A stretch of 64,000 nucleotides of DNA from Liolophura sinensis (lineage: Eukaryota; Mollusca; Polyplacophora; Chitonida; Chitonidae), in the NCBI RefSeq assembly GCF_032854445.1, contig NC_088302.1:3218023-3282022 (forward strand). The letters run 5' to 3'. The notes under the pieces are model-generated. The model was not told the DNA's origin and ran no database searches. It worked only from the letters and a program-made list of their open reading frames with translations. Made by a program: the position numbers and the translations under genes. This document shows, piece after piece, positions 47,181-60,559 of the stretch. Each line of letters begins with the position of its first letter. Within the stretch, counting starts at the first letter, position 1.

Positions 47181-49850
47181 GGGCTGTCTGCACTTAGTCA
47201 AGATGTACTTCTGCTCCTTGCCCCTTGGGGTATCTTAGAAGTGGCCTAATCACATGGCGTATATGAATTCATTTTTTTTTTTTATTGAATAGAGTATTAA
47301 AGCAAAAAAAGTCTGGGAATTGCGATCAATAAAGTCTTCGTGCACGCCTGTGGCAAGTTAAGGCTGCTCTGACAGGTGATGGTGCACTGTTTTTGCTGGG
47401 CTGTACGATGCAGCATGTCATGGTTATCGGGATAAATTGCCAGTTCTTAATATCTGCTCATGTGCATGTGCGCTACCCAAAGAGAAATGTTCGGCTGAAC
47501 ACAGTCGTGAAGTATAAAGCAATGAAAGGGATTTGTGGATTATATTTCCTTCCAAGAGCCAACACATATTATATATGCTGTATATATGCATGAGTAATGG
47601 ATGTTTAAAAGGTTCTAATGTAACTTTGTTCATCAAAATATTTGTCCTTTGTTACTTTAAGTTTCATATATGTTGTGTTTTTTTTCCAGAGTCATTAACT
47701 TTCTGGCCTAATATAAACATGACTCTAATTTAAAGTGTCAGTTGACAAAATGAATAGATTCATTTGATTGAGTTGTTTATAATATATCATACTAAAGAAT
47801 ATATTATCTGGGAAAAACTGGCCAAGGTTTTCAGTAAAAACGACAATATTGAGTAATGCTAATTTTGGCTCATTAAAAGTCCATAAAACAACAACAACAA
47901 CAACATTTTAAACCTCATGATTTTATCTGCCTCTGGACAGGTTCATATTTCATAATGTCACCAGTGAGATTTGAGAAAATCTTCTCCACTTACAGAAAGT
48001 GCATATAAGCAGAAAGGTGTACACATTCAGGTGTCATTTGAGCTTGGAAATTCCACAGTGCTGGCAGAAAGTATCTTGTGTATGTACAGTAGTGCTAGCA
48101 GCTTTAAGTGCTGGATTGCTTGAAGGCAATGTGTTCTTGTCCTGGTCAGTACTTGAAAATGGATATTTGTGAGGAATTCCCACACGTTACAGACTGTTGT
48201 TTTATTGAATAGGTGCTATTATGACTTTTATGGACTTTGTCCACATCTTATATTCTTAGGACATATCAAAGAATAACTTGTAAATTGCATATTTAATGAA
48301 TAAAATTATATGGTTGCCATCATGTTAATGTTCTGAATTATATAGTTTTCTCTTCCTATTATGGGTTTGGCATTTACAATGGGTTTGTTTGTGTGAAAGT
48401 CATTCATTGTAAAATGTGTGAATCTGAATGCTGAAAAGCTGCTGTCATTGAGAAATTACATGTACCTGTTGATAGTCATTCATCAAATCCTTGCCTTTTT
48501 TCATCTGGCCTTCAAGCTCTGTTGCTACCTTAAAATACCTGCTTCATCTACAGTTAGCTGTACATTGTACAGGCTTTTACCCATAAAGTCATACCCTGAG
48601 CGCAGGTATATGTATTGGCACCCAGTGACAGTGAAGGAATGTAAATGTAAATGTGGTATCTTAAAAAGTACTGCATGTATTAGACTCAGGTCTGGCATAC
48701 AGATAAAGCACAATAACACAAAGGGGATGGTCTGTGTGCATATTAATTGCGATAAATTACAAAATGCATGACTTGTTCTTCTTCTGTATTGGAATCAATG
48801 TTAAGGTAGATATTAGTGTTGGTATCACAAAAATACCGTAGCGCAGGTTTGGGAGGCATGTGAAGCACTTTAAGAGAATTATTCCATTCTTGATACCCTG
48901 CATGGGGGGTAATTTACTGTAAATTACCTAATTGATGACCTTCATGTCTGTTTGTTGTATAATCATATATTGCATGGTTTCCATAATAATTAATCAGTTG
49001 CTCTGGTGCGAGTGACCTAATAAGTTTGTCAGAAGTCTGTATTAGTAATATCGTTAACCTTAGGAAATATCCCATACAAATATGAGGACCATGCTTGCGC
49101 TGATTTGTGAAAATCTGGCCAGCCAGTGGCTATATGACTAATGGTATAACCTTGTGCTACAGTACCAATTCCCAGATGTCACTTAGCAAAATATGACATT
49201 GTGCTTGTCAAGGTTGTCTATCTGTTCATCAGCTTTCTCAGATTTCTGTCGCTAGTCTGATGACAACCGTGTGACATGACACAAAATGAATAATTTGAAA
49301 CATGAACTTTCATGTCATGTTGCTCACACAGAGTAAAACATGACAATGGGCACCCTATTTCCTCAGTCTTTCCTCCTTTGAAATAGCAATTTTTAGTACT
49401 GTGTATTCACATGTTAAATTTGATTTTGGAGACATAATTACACTGGATGGGTTCCCCAATTTCAGGGATTAACAAAAAGTGTTTTGTCAGTGTACACAGA
49501 ATAATACCTTCAGAACATGCTTGAATAAACACCTTGCAAACATGCGAAGGTTTGAAGTATTACAATAGACACTGGTTACTCCTTTCGGTAAATTGTACAA
49601 GGGTGTTCAACTATTTCATCATATGAAGGAAGTGAAAAAAGAAACTTGTTGCCCCGCAGCATAATTGCTTCCCCATCATCCAGTTAACTAAAAAATAATT
49701 AAGATTAACTTGAAGACTGCATTTTCTGCTTTTTAACTGACTTTTTCATTAGTCTTCAAAAGCCTAGAAAGCCAGACAAATTATTATTTTTTCCTGATTC
49801 ATTTGGTTATAAGGTATTTTACAGACTGTACATGGTTTACTTTTTTAACT
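47181..49850. other. unique AT-rich DNA, no gene recognised
   Basis: A 117-codon plus frame (48418-48771) and shorter overlapping frames lack recognisable domains. No array or clear SINE. Confidence 0.45.
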
Positions 49851-51142
49851 GGCGACAGTGTGATATCTGGCAAATGGTCACACATAACCAGAGAAACATG
49901 GCTACAGTATGAAAAGTAAAGCCAGAGCAGTGACGGGAGTGTGATAGCTGAGAAATGGTCACCTGTAACAGGTGAAACATGGCTGACATGTAACAGGTGA
50001 AACATGGCTACAGCACCAAGAGTAAAACCAGAGTAGCGACAACAGTGTGATAGCTGGCAAATGGTCACACATAACAAGTGAAACATAGCTACAGCATAGA
50101 GAGTAAAACCAGTGCAGCGACGGGAGTGTGATAGCTGGCAAATGGTCACACGTAACAGGTGAAACATAGCTACAGCATAGAGAGTAAAACCAGTGCAGCG
50201 ACGGGAGTGTGATAGCTGGCAAATGGTCACACATAACAAGTGAAACATAGCTACAGCATAGAGAGTAAAACCAGTGCAGCGACGGGAGTGTGATAGCTGG
50301 CAAATGGTCACACGTAACAGGTGAAACATAGCTACAGCATAGAGAGTAAAACCAGTGCAGCGACAACAGTGTGATAGCTGGCAAATGGTCACACATAACA
50401 AGTGAAACATAGCTACAGCATAGAGAGTAAAACCAGTGCAGCGACGGGAGTGTGATAGCTGGCAAATGGTCACACGTAACAGGTGAAACATAGCTACAGC
50501 ATAGAGAGTAAAACCAGTGCAGCGACGGGAGTGTGATAGCTGGCAAATGGTCACACGTAACAAGTGAAACATGGCTACAGCATAGAGAGTAAAACCAGTG
50601 CAGCGACAACAGTGTGATATCTGGCAAATGGTCACACATAACAGGTGAAACATGGCTACAGCATAGAGAGTAAAACCAGAGCAGTGACGGGAGTGTGATA
50701 TCTGGCAAATGGTCACACGTAACAAGTGAAACATAGCTACAGCATAGAGAGTAAAACCAATGCAGCGACAACAGTGTGATATCTGGCAAATGGTCACACA
50801 TAACAGGTGAAACATGGCTACAGCATAGAGAGTAAAACCAGAGCAGTGACGGGAGTGTGATATCTGGCAAATGGTCACACATAACAAGTGAAACATGGCT
50901 ACAGCATAGAGAGTAAAACCAGAGCAGTGACGGGAGTGTGATATCTGGCAAATGGTCACACGTAACAAGTGAAACATAGCTACAGCATAGAGAGTAAAAC
51001 CAGAGCAGTGACGGGAGTGTGATATCTGGCAAATGGTCACACGTAACAAGTGAAACATAGCTACAGCATAGAGAATAAAACCAGAGCAGTGACGGGAGTG
51101 TGATATCTGGCAAATGGTCACCTGTAACAAGTGAAACATGGC
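49851..51142. repeat. 81-bp minisatellite, about 16 copies
   Basis: The unit has GTGTGATATCTGGCAAATGG, TCACACGTAACAAGTGAAAC, ATAGCTACAGCATAGAGAGT and AAAACCAGAGCAGTGACGGG. Starts 50047 and 50128 confirm 81 bp. Two minus-strand frames stay open (446 and 397 codons, 27-residue repeats) because 81 is divisible by 3. Left copies are irregular. TAGCTGG and TATCTGG forms, and GGGAGTG and AACAGTG forms, occur in blocks, indicating multi-unit duplications. Confidence 0.95.
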
Positions 51143-53639
51143 ATCTCGTCAATTTACCTCAGTGCAGGTTTTATTCCAACTGTTCATGTAAATGTTTTGA
51201 CATTAGCAAATAAAAATACACACTCCCTAGCACCATGGCTTAGGCAGACTTAGGTTTAAAAAATGCATTGATGTTAATTTATTTGTTGTCACAGGTTGAA
51301 GTTTTGAAGATTTTGAATTTTAAAGACATTTATGATAGTATGATTCCAGGAGTTGTGACATAAGGAAACAATCAGTTTCTGTTCAGACTGATGTGATAGG
51401 TTTTCCTGCACACCATTAATCACAAACATATCCTCCAGTATTAAAACTGCTTTAGTAGAATATAGATCACATATACATCTAGGTGCCCTTAAAAGGAAAT
51501 CAAATCTCTCAGACTTTGTCAGTTTGATGTACCTTTGTATGTCCCAAGATTTGATGAATGGGAGACCCAGTGGAATGTACTGTCTGGCCATCAGCTGGTT
51601 GTTACTCTAATTCTCACAGACATCACAACTCTGGGAAATATCATTCAATGTGATGTGACAGAACAAATGATAAAGCCTGTTGGGAGAGGGAGACCCATTA
51701 GCTGATTGCTAGATCATGCTTTGTTTACCTTCTCAAAAGTTAATAATTCATGAGGATATTTTATAATTAGAATTACTATATAAATGTTATTTGTCTTAAA
51801 GATGTTAATTGTGAAATATCATTTGCTTTACAAAAAACAGAATCAAGTATAACAGATTAATGGATTAATTATTGATTCATACAAATTCATGACTTCAACA
51901 GCTCAGGTTGAAGCTCTGAGGTTTGAGTTTCATACATTATTATCATGTGAACTCAGATGATGTAAATGTGAAATTTATGTTTGAGGAATGGATAAAATCT
52001 TAACTTTTACTGTATACATTGTTAAAGTGTAATATAAGAACTGAGTTCCTTTCATTACTGTGTTTCTATTATATTTTTAATTTTTGTCTCTTAATCCCTT
52101 AAACCCAAATCTTTCTTTGAGCAGTTGGGATGAGATTAATTCCCAGGTATTCACCAGTGGAAGAGAAGGAGAGGTTCTGTCAGCTTGAATAGTTTGTGCT
52201 CTTGTTACAGCCCAAGGGCCACTTCCATAAAGACGTTTCTGACCTAAGTCAAAATTGAAAACCTTTCTGCAATGCGTAGTTTTTGGTTCTGAAAGTAGAA
52301 ATTTGGACACTTTTGTCTTTTGCTTATATTCATGAGGTGGGTAAAATTTTAATTTCTAAAGATGAAAAATACAGCTTTATGATTGTGTTTTTGACTTGAG
52401 TCAGAAATGGCTTTGTGGAGTAGGCCCCAGATTTATTGCATTGTCAGGCAGTAGACATTCGTATTCCAGCCATCAACCACTAAGGTCAATAATTGCAAGG
52501 CCAGTTCCCAAAATGACAAACCACCAAAGAATTAAGTGAGTATAGAAAGTACGAAAATAGGACGGAATCATGCAAATTGAGAAGGGGTCAACAGTTTTCA
52601 GTGATGTTTGAAAGACGCAAGGTATGTTCTAGGCGACTGAGCAAAATCGGTATTCAGATCGTGTACCATGCTAGAATAACCATGCATGATAACGAGATAG
52701 GTATTTCAGTTGCGCTTTGATTGCAGCTGTTCATATATCCAACGTGGCAATCTAATTCAACATGATGAATATAAGGCCCCTAACCAATCTACACTTCAGA
52801 GATAGAGATGTTAGTCAGATAATAACTCAGTAGCATGCTTTTCAGACAGCAATATTAAGGACAAAAAACTGGATTTAGCCTGCGTCATTAACATTGCATA
52901 CTGTTGTGTTATTAAAATTATATAGGTTGACATTTTCAGGGCCACACATCATGGCATGTTCTCAACTATTTCATTACATTCAGTTCTGTTATTAAAAGTT
53001 TTTACTTTCAAGACATCTTTGCAGGTAAGACTTATGTGTAGCTTAAATATTTGTGATTTCAAGGAATGGAAGATGGGAAGTGTTAAAAAGAAATTGTGTT
53101 ATTATGAGAAGTCTGTATTCATGACCGGGAGTCGATATTAAAACGAACAAGATGGGTGAAATGGCTATTGATGAATGCATGAACATCATCATCTTGATGA
53201 GGAAATTGTCTCTCTTGGTGTAATTTATTGAATTATGAGCAGCAGAACAGGAAAATATACATAGCATTAGGTTGTTGAGTGTAAGCTTCGAACTTTTCCT
53301 GAATGAAGTACATGTAAACATAGTACAGTGCACGGTTTACATGTAGCTGGTATGTCCCGTCTTGGACTTGGCATTCGTCCAACTATAACAGATGTGTTTC
53401 TGGGTGGTATAAGACCATTGTGTCTTTGCATGATTCTGATCCTTATTGCCTTGTGTAATAGGATATGTGTTTTGTCGCTCATAAATTGGAGGCGGGATTG
53501 ATAGTGGAAAAAGTTCAGATACAGTTAGTACAGGGTTTTGTGGATCCCGGTCTTGGCATTAATGAATAAAGAGCCTTTGATATATGACTGCCTAATAACA
53601 AGATGGGTTGTTCTTAATTGATGACTGATCACACTGAAC
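51143..53639. other. unique AT-rich DNA, no gene recognised
   Basis: No domain-bearing frame, array or clear SINE. Confidence 0.45.
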
Positions 53640-53752
53640 CCACCACCTGACATTACTGGTGTACAAGAAGCCTCCTGCCACCACCTCCCCACCAGCACCT
53701 CCCCACCCCCACCTCCCCACCACCACCTCCCCACCACCACCCCCCTGCGCAT
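53640..53752 (-). repeat. C-rich/G-rich simple repeat (CCACCACCTCCC type)
   Basis: The plus strand repeats CACCACCTCCCCACC with small variations. The minus strand is a G-run-rich, near-homopurine stretch with many runs of three or four G, able in principle to form quadruplex or triplex DNA. The minus-strand Gly/Trp frame here is spurious. Confidence 0.85.
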
Positions 53753-55145
53753 GACCATAAAAAGATGACATAGGGTATCATAACCTCAGCACTCTAGAAC
53801 CTTTCCTTGTGAAGATCCCCACTTCCTCAGTATATCTTCAAGAAGATTAACATTGAAAGCCTTGTTGGACTTTACCTTTTGTGAAACTCAAAGTGTTACT
53901 GAACACAACTGGGGAGAGTTGCATGCAAACCTCTTCTGCAGGCATGGATGGCATATTTTAAAGCACTGCAGGAAATGCATATAGAATACACTTAATGTTC
54001 CAGACAGAATTAATGCTCCACGTTTTGTACATACGTAGGCACATCATTTTCACAGCAGATGCTTTTGGCAGGCTTATTATTTTTTGTTCAGAGAAGTAAA
54101 AGCTCAGATTGAGATCGTTCAGGAATAGACCTCACTCTGTGCGGCTTCCTGGAAATGCCAGCCCTTCCGTCGCCTCCACGGCTCACCCTGCTTCTGACCT
54201 ACATGTCAGTCATTTCTTCTTATTAAATGTTGGACAAACGCTTCACAGCACTATCTGGAACATTGTTTTTCATGTTTGATAGTAACTCTGTAGATAATAC
54301 TATAGAGTGATTCCGAATGTACTGAGAATTAGAAGCATTTGAAAACTTTCCTAAACTATAGAGAATCAAAGCAAATTTGGTGCACGAGTGTGTGCTAGTA
54401 TAGACTTTATGTATGTGGTCTGCACTACCTAAAGTTTGTATTTTTTATGTTAAAAATTTTAAGTTTTTGTAGTTAAAAGGCAATTTAAAAGTTAAAAGTT
54501 AATTTTTTTCTCTCATTCCAACACGTACAATATTTTGTCTGTTAAATGCTGTGTGTTAAAAGGATATATCCACTTTTCTATACCCTTCTTTACTCTTCCT
54601 TACTTTCTGTGATGTTTGCAGGTTTTTCCAAGATCTGTTAACACCCCTCCCCCCCCTCCCTCCCCATTATGTGTCATCCATTTATCTTCAGCATTAACGC
54701 TCCAGAACAGGTGACACTTCCATCATTTATCTCTGTGCGCCTTGTTAGTAGGGCGACATCTTAGCCTTTGACCAACACCCCAGCCCAGAATTCGGGGAAT
54801 GGATTTGGTAAATTGTGCCTCATTCTGATAAAAGAGACGTGCCCTTAGGAACACCTGTCTTTAGAGAAACTCATAGAAAGCTTAATATCCCCTCTTGGCT
54901 TCTGGCTGAAACCATGAACTTTGAAAATTAGAATCTATGAGACATGTCAATCTCAGGGTCTGTCGACGATCAGTTATTAACAGAGAGTGGCGAAGAGCGA
55001 CTCGCTAATCGCAGCAAATTCCCGCCTGTCATGCTGTTGGCTACCACTCGAGGAGCTCAACACTGGACGTTCAGAAGGGCAACATGACCAGGCTATTGCT
55101 CAGGTTATCATGCTGTTCTGATCAGCACTTTAATCAAACTACTCA
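53753..55145. other. unique DNA with a possible conserved block
   Basis: The block 54940-55080 is of higher complexity and GC (TCAGTTATTAACAGAGAGTG, GACTCGCTAATCGCAGC, AAATTCCCGCC, the last E2F-like). No frame recognised. A C-run tract lies at 54640-54665. Confidence 0.35.
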
Positions 55146-55700
55146 ATTGCACATATCATATTGACCTTTTTTAGGCTTGGCTCTGTTGTGTGTAACCTAT
55201 CGTGTCACATATCATAGTGACCTTTTTAAGCTCGGTTCTGCTGTATGTAGCCTATCATGTCACAGAAGATATGGACCTTTTTTAGGCTCGGCTCTGTTGT
55301 GTGTAACCTATCGTGTCACATATCATATTGACCTTTTTTAGGCTCGGCTCTGTTGTGTGTAACATATCATGTCACATATCATATTGACCTTTTTTAGGCT
55401 CGTCTCTGTTGTGTGTAACCTATCATGTCACATATCATAGCGACCTTTTTAAGTTCGATTCTGTTGTATGTAGCCTATCATGTCACAGAAGATATTGACC
55501 TTTTTTAGGCTCGGCTCTGTTGTGTGTAACATATCATGTCACATATCATATTGACCTTTTTTAGGCTCGTCTCTGTTGTGTGTAACCTATCATGTCACAT
55601 ATCATAACGACCTTTTTAAGTTCGATTCTGTTGTATGTAACCTATCATGTCACAGAAGATATTGACCTTTTTTAGGCTCGGCTCTGTTGTATGTAGCCTT
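55146..55700. repeat. 56-bp minisatellite, about 10 copies, higher-order
   Basis: The unit includes CACATATCATATTGACCTTT, TTTAGGCTCGGCTCTG and TTGTGTGTAACCTATC. A variant beginning CACAGAAGATATTGACC recurs every 3-4 units (near 55262, 55485 and 55652), so blocks of units were duplicated together. Confidence 0.93.
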
Positions 55701-56149
55701 GCTGTCACTGCTCATGGTATCACAGGCTGAGTAGGAATTTGTGAGATATTGAAGAGTTTCTAGGGAGACTTATTTGTATACATGAATTCTGTGCGAAGCA
55801 TTAATTTATTATAGTACTGATGTCTCAGTAGTGGCATGCCAGTATTATGTTGTCATCTACCCCTTTATACAGTGTATATGGTACATATACTTTAACAAAC
55901 TGCATCACAGTGAAAAAATTAAAACGCCACAAGTGTTTTACACATTTTACACACTTCTTCCACATCATAAGCGAAACTTCTCTGGAACACTTGAAAGCAT
56001 ATTTAGACATACATTGTATGAGGTTTAATAAAAGGAGTTTGTCTTAAAATACTGTGTGCATGGAACATTCAATCCAAATCTAATAAACGTGAAGAAAAAA
56101 AAACAGCTTATAACATCTGATCATACAGTGTGTTAAACATTCATTGAGA
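55701..56149. other. unique DNA, no gene recognised
   Basis: Nothing recognised. Confidence 0.45.
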
Positions 56150-56265
56150 GATAGATCAGAGGACACCTGCACTCTGTGAGATTCCTGGAAATCTCCTCAT
56201 GTCAAGTCAAATAGTCAAACGAGAGGAAGTTGGATTTGAACCATCAAGCTCATATTTCCATTCCC
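56150..56265 (-). mobile_element. possible SINE head fragment
   Basis: GTTGGATTTGAACCATCAAG is a good reverse B-box match. No tail was identified. Confidence 0.3.
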
Positions 56266-58099
56266 ATAGATCTTTAATATGCAGTAATATAAAGAGGGAT
56301 TCTTTGGATGAGATAGCCAGTGAGGGCATGCACATACTCTGTATGATAGATGACAATTCTTGTGCCAGAATGAAGGAATGACTGAATATGGCTTAATTAA
56401 CTCCACATCAGCAACATTTCAGCTATATCATGGTGAGAACATGCTGTGAGCCAGTGAAATGCTTTTTGGTGCCATGATGAAAACATCCATAGCAGAGATG
56501 TGCCAGAAAGAAAATAGGCTCAGAATATAGTTTGACAATTAAGGAGATATAAAAGAAATTATGTTTCTCATTTCAGTTTTCATTATTACATTAGTCACAT
56601 TATTACATTAGTTACGTTATTGCGCACAACTCATTTGATAGTGGATCTGTTCAGCTGTTATAGTATCACTATGTCCATGGCATTCTTGAACAAATACAAT
56701 CTGACAATTGACTTCAAAATTTCACAAACTAGTTTTGTCACTTTCTTTTGGTATTAATTTATATAACATCTGCATCGCAGACCCTTTATTCTGACTTGTT
56801 TTGAAATGGCTCCTAGCTGGCTGAGATATGCTTGGCTGTGTTGCAACACAGGAGAATTCTATTGTTTCTCTTGCAAGACTTGACAGAAAGAGGGGAAGAT
56901 TTCATCCTTGGATTACATTTCATTTGCAGTTGCCCTATTTGCTTCAGCATTTTGTACTGTAATTAAAACCAGTGAACCAAACCTAACCAAGTTTCTTTGG
57001 AAGCTCCACAAATTGATGAGATTTTGTGGGTACCCAATCTTCTCGTAGTAGGTTTGGTGTCATACACCTGTAATATGGAAGGTTGTTATCAAGATTAGCT
57101 GGAGGAATCATTGGGACTCTTAATCAAAGGTGACCATATGTCAGCTTGAAGTGTCGTAACTGTTGATGCAAAAATTAGCCAGATTGTCAGAATCATCATT
57201 GTAGTATGTTCAAGATGTTGAATGTTTGGATTCAAGCTAGTATTTATTCTGACCATGTTGTAGTCCAGTTACAAGACAGTCTGATTGACATGCCTACGAA
57301 CTTAATTCAAATTGATGATGTTACTTTATGTGCTGTATTTCACCTAAAGTTAATCATTGTTCAGATCACACATATTTCAGTATTCTGATTGATTCATCCA
57401 CTTTATATGGCCATTTAAAAGAGTTTTTCGTGAAGTTTACTTACAATTTTCTTATCAGCAAAACTTAAGTGTTGGCTTCAAAAGTATCATGTTTTTAAGT
57501 TTGTGTGTAGTGTATTTCTGTACATACCAAACTGTTGGTGAAATGCACTAAAAGTCCAAATCACAACTGTTTAAGACCTGGGGTTGTTGGAATGATAGAG
57601 GTAACTATAACAAGTTGATGGCTGGCACTCGTCTTAGGGCTGCTTGCTCAGGTTTGTGTTTGGTGAATACCGCTTGTCTTATGTTCACCATTATGGTAGG
57701 CAAATCTTTTGGATCTACATTTACGTACCTTGGAAAATGTGTCAGTGGAAAGGTGAGTGTTTTAACCTTGGGCTCCCTAGTTTCCTGTACCCATAGTAGA
57801 GAGAATAAAATAAGTATAAATATCACATATAACAATTAATGTGCTTTATTTTATACCTTTGTAGAACAGGTATCCTTTCTTCTGTCAAACATTCTGCTGT
57901 ACAGTATGTTTCTGTACACCATCTAGTACTAAATATAATCTTCAATTTGTGTTGGCGAGGAATACTTGGAAGTAGCTAATGTCTTCTCATGTCTGTTTAT
58001 CACCTACATAAACATGCCAAGAGCCCTCATGATTTCAGCCCCTGATTTGCATGAAGCCAAGAACAACTTGTAAGATGCTGGAGGCAAAGTGTTGACACA
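56266..58099. other. unique DNA, no gene recognised
   Basis: Around 57610-57760 both strands have open frames with splice-like borders (plus donor AAAGGTGAGTG near 57752; minus donor CCAAGGTACGT), but no protein was recognised on either strand. Confidence 0.35.
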
Positions 58100-58400
58100 T
58101 GAGCTGGTGAGAGGGATTAATTAAGCTGAAGGTTGTCTGGCCGTTGCCGATGTTACACCGCAAGCAGACGGACGTGGAACGCATAAGCTTCCTGTGATTG
58201 GACTAAACAGAGTCCGCCAGCAGCTAGACAATGCAAAATTGCCGAGAACAAGAAAACAGATGTTCGTAAACCTAGTCTTTGGCTTCGCAGCTGCTTTTAA
58301 GAAGGATTTAGGGTATGTCCGCAGACCGCTGCCTGAAAAAAGAGTCAACCACAGAAACAATGGCAGAGAGGATTTGCATGTCAATCAAATCAGCCCTTGC
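58100..58400. other. higher-GC block, candidate exon or conserved non-coding element
   Basis: From 58125 to 58443 the plus strand has an open frame of about 106 codons, containing VRQQLDNAKLPRTRKQ and FGFAAAFKKDLGYVRRPLPE. The minus strand is also open for 87 codons. Composition is richer and less repetitive than the neighbourhood. I recognise no family. Openness on both strands makes coding uncertain. Confidence 0.25.
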
Positions 58401-59989
58401 TTTTTTGTGCGCTCTGGAAAGTTTTTAAGTCTTTACTTTCACTAGAGTTGCTTTTAAATGGCTGTACAGTTTGATGGATGGCAGCTGTTAGTCCTGCTGT
58501 CTTCATTATCTCTATAACACCCACCTGAAGGGAAGAAAACAGCAGGTTTATTACATTACATGCAATTCGAAATTTCATTTTCAGGATCTGTTGTTTGAAG
58601 AGGGAACCCATTTTCTGCAAAAGTTTCAAATATATGAATACTGTTGGAACAGTTTTATATATACATTCTTGTGATGAATTGCTACATGTATGTTTCGTAT
58701 ATATGAGCCTGAATTTCAGAGTTCCTTGCTATATCTGAAATCGTGCCTTAGGTTTATGTTTTTGTCCTGTGAGAACTGGGATTTATCATTTGTGAGTACA
58801 AGGTGTATTCAGAAACTTTTTGACATGCCTCTATAAACAAAAGCGTATTTATATTCTTAGAAAATGAATAGTTCTCATAGCAACAAAAGAATTACATTTC
58901 TTCCAGTGTAAATGAATTCATGTAATTGTAAGACAGTTTGACCACAATCGGACAGCCACTAGCCAGTACATGTAGATGATGGATTTAGTGAGTGATGGAT
59001 TTAGTGAGTGAATCCTCCAGTCAAACACAGGGAAGGTCCTCTTCTTTAAAAATAAAATATAAAAATATTTCAATCTTTAATGGGAGACTTCAGTGGGCTT
59101 CCCAAACAGATCCAAATTGCAGGTGTCTCGCTGTGATGTAGTGCTAGTATACATTGTACATACTAACAAAAGAGTAGACCTACAGAGCTTTGGTGCTCTT
59201 TGTTAACGATGAGTAGGAGTTTCATGACCTAACCTTTCGTGTATCACAGGGTTAGATCTTAGTTTTAATTGAGTCTGCCTTTCTTCTGAAACATGGAGAT
59301 AAAGATTTTCAAGGTGGAGTATAGCTACGACTATATTTACAGGTAGTGTTAGTAGATGACAATATCATTACATGCAGTCTTCTGGTAGAATTGGTTAGCC
59401 TTGTAACTATGGTTACTTTAGGATTCACAATTCATGAAATATCACTTATCTTTGTAATAAAATACTTACATGTATTTAGAGATTTAATTCTGGTAAGTTC
59501 ATGAGCACAAATTAAAATTTTTTTTTTCTATGGAGCTGTAATTTCATTATACTTTGACATCACTGGCAATCCGTGCCAGTAAGGTACTTGCTCTTATTCC
59601 TTCTGAAAGGTCATTTTCAGCAGAAGAATTGACACTCCTGGAATATTATACTTTGTTGACAGTTTAGGGGGTAAAGGCGGTGAGTTCAGGGTGAATCCGT
59701 CTCGACATGAGGATGTGTATTGTCTCTGAGCAAACTAATTCTATTGTATCCCCTGATTTGTGCATTACAGGGGGCTCCCTTTTTGCCATGTGTTTGTGCC
59801 AGATACAACTGAATAGCGAGGACATGTGATATAGGCAATTAGTGTCACATGCCACCAGGAATTATTGCTCACAGTTAGTATCCATACCTCACAGCAGTTG
59901 TCCAAAACAGTCAGATGTTTTCATCAAAGGACAAGCGTACAAGTACAGGATGTGTCTGGTATAAATTGTTTAATAGTGCTCATTGGAAC

Positions 59990-60320
59990 CCACACTTTTC
60001 TTTTTCAGTGTATGGTGAAACCACAGTAGTTGAGTGTCTGTGCTTTTCTATTCCATCCACCACGTCGCTCGCGTCCCTCAGATATTTGATTACCATGCCC
60101 ACTAATGCCTGGAATGCTACCTGGCAATCGAGGCCTTTCTTAATGACACCGTTTAACGGAATCTCACCGGGGCAATTCAGGAAGGGATGAGCCCAGTGCA
60201 CGGCTAGTCTGTGACCAGTCCTTGGCTAATTGATTGGCCTGTCAACTAGTTACACTGATTAATAAACAATTAAGCCTGGATGTAGGTCCCTGGGATAAAC
60301 TGTCTGCTGTTTAACTGCAA
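59990..60320. other. candidate conserved non-coding block with homeodomain-type sites
   Basis: A mixed-composition block contains GCTAATTGATTGGCCTGTCA and GATTAATAAACAATTAAGCC, a cluster of TAAT/ATTA cores, next to a GC-richer segment at 60040-60200. Both strands carry open frames there (91 and 73 codons) with no recognised family. Confidence 0.25.
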
Positions 60321-60326
60321 TTTCCA

Positions 60327-60390
60327 GTGCCACAACTATTGGTGTAGTGCCACAACTATTGGTGTAGTGCCACAACTATTGGTGTAGTGT
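60327..60390. repeat. 20-bp tandem repeat, 3 copies
   Basis: GTGCCACAACTATTGGTGTA is repeated three times, followed by a diverged copy. Confidence 0.92.
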
Positions 60391-60559
60391 CATGACTACT
60401 TATGGAGACTTAATGATAACCTAGCTGGCACAGGTTCTTCTGGAAACCAGCATGCCCGTGGACAGGTGACCATGATCTGCTGTCATGTGGAATTGTCCTA
60501 AGGCCACACCAATTAACATTTTAGTTTTCTAGGCAGATTGAACGTTTTTTTTTTATATA

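Noticed and set aside
49799-51152. Minus-strand open frames of 446 and 397 codons
   Set aside because: Both arise from the 81-bp array, whose period is a multiple of three; two frames are open equally and nothing gene-like flanks them.
53525-53758. Gly/Trp/Val-rich minus-strand frame
   Set aside because: Translation of the C-rich simple repeat; low complexity only.
57605-57839. Overlapping plus and minus frames with splice-like borders
   Set aside because: Both strands look equally plausible and neither peptide is recognisable, so chance is the simpler explanation.
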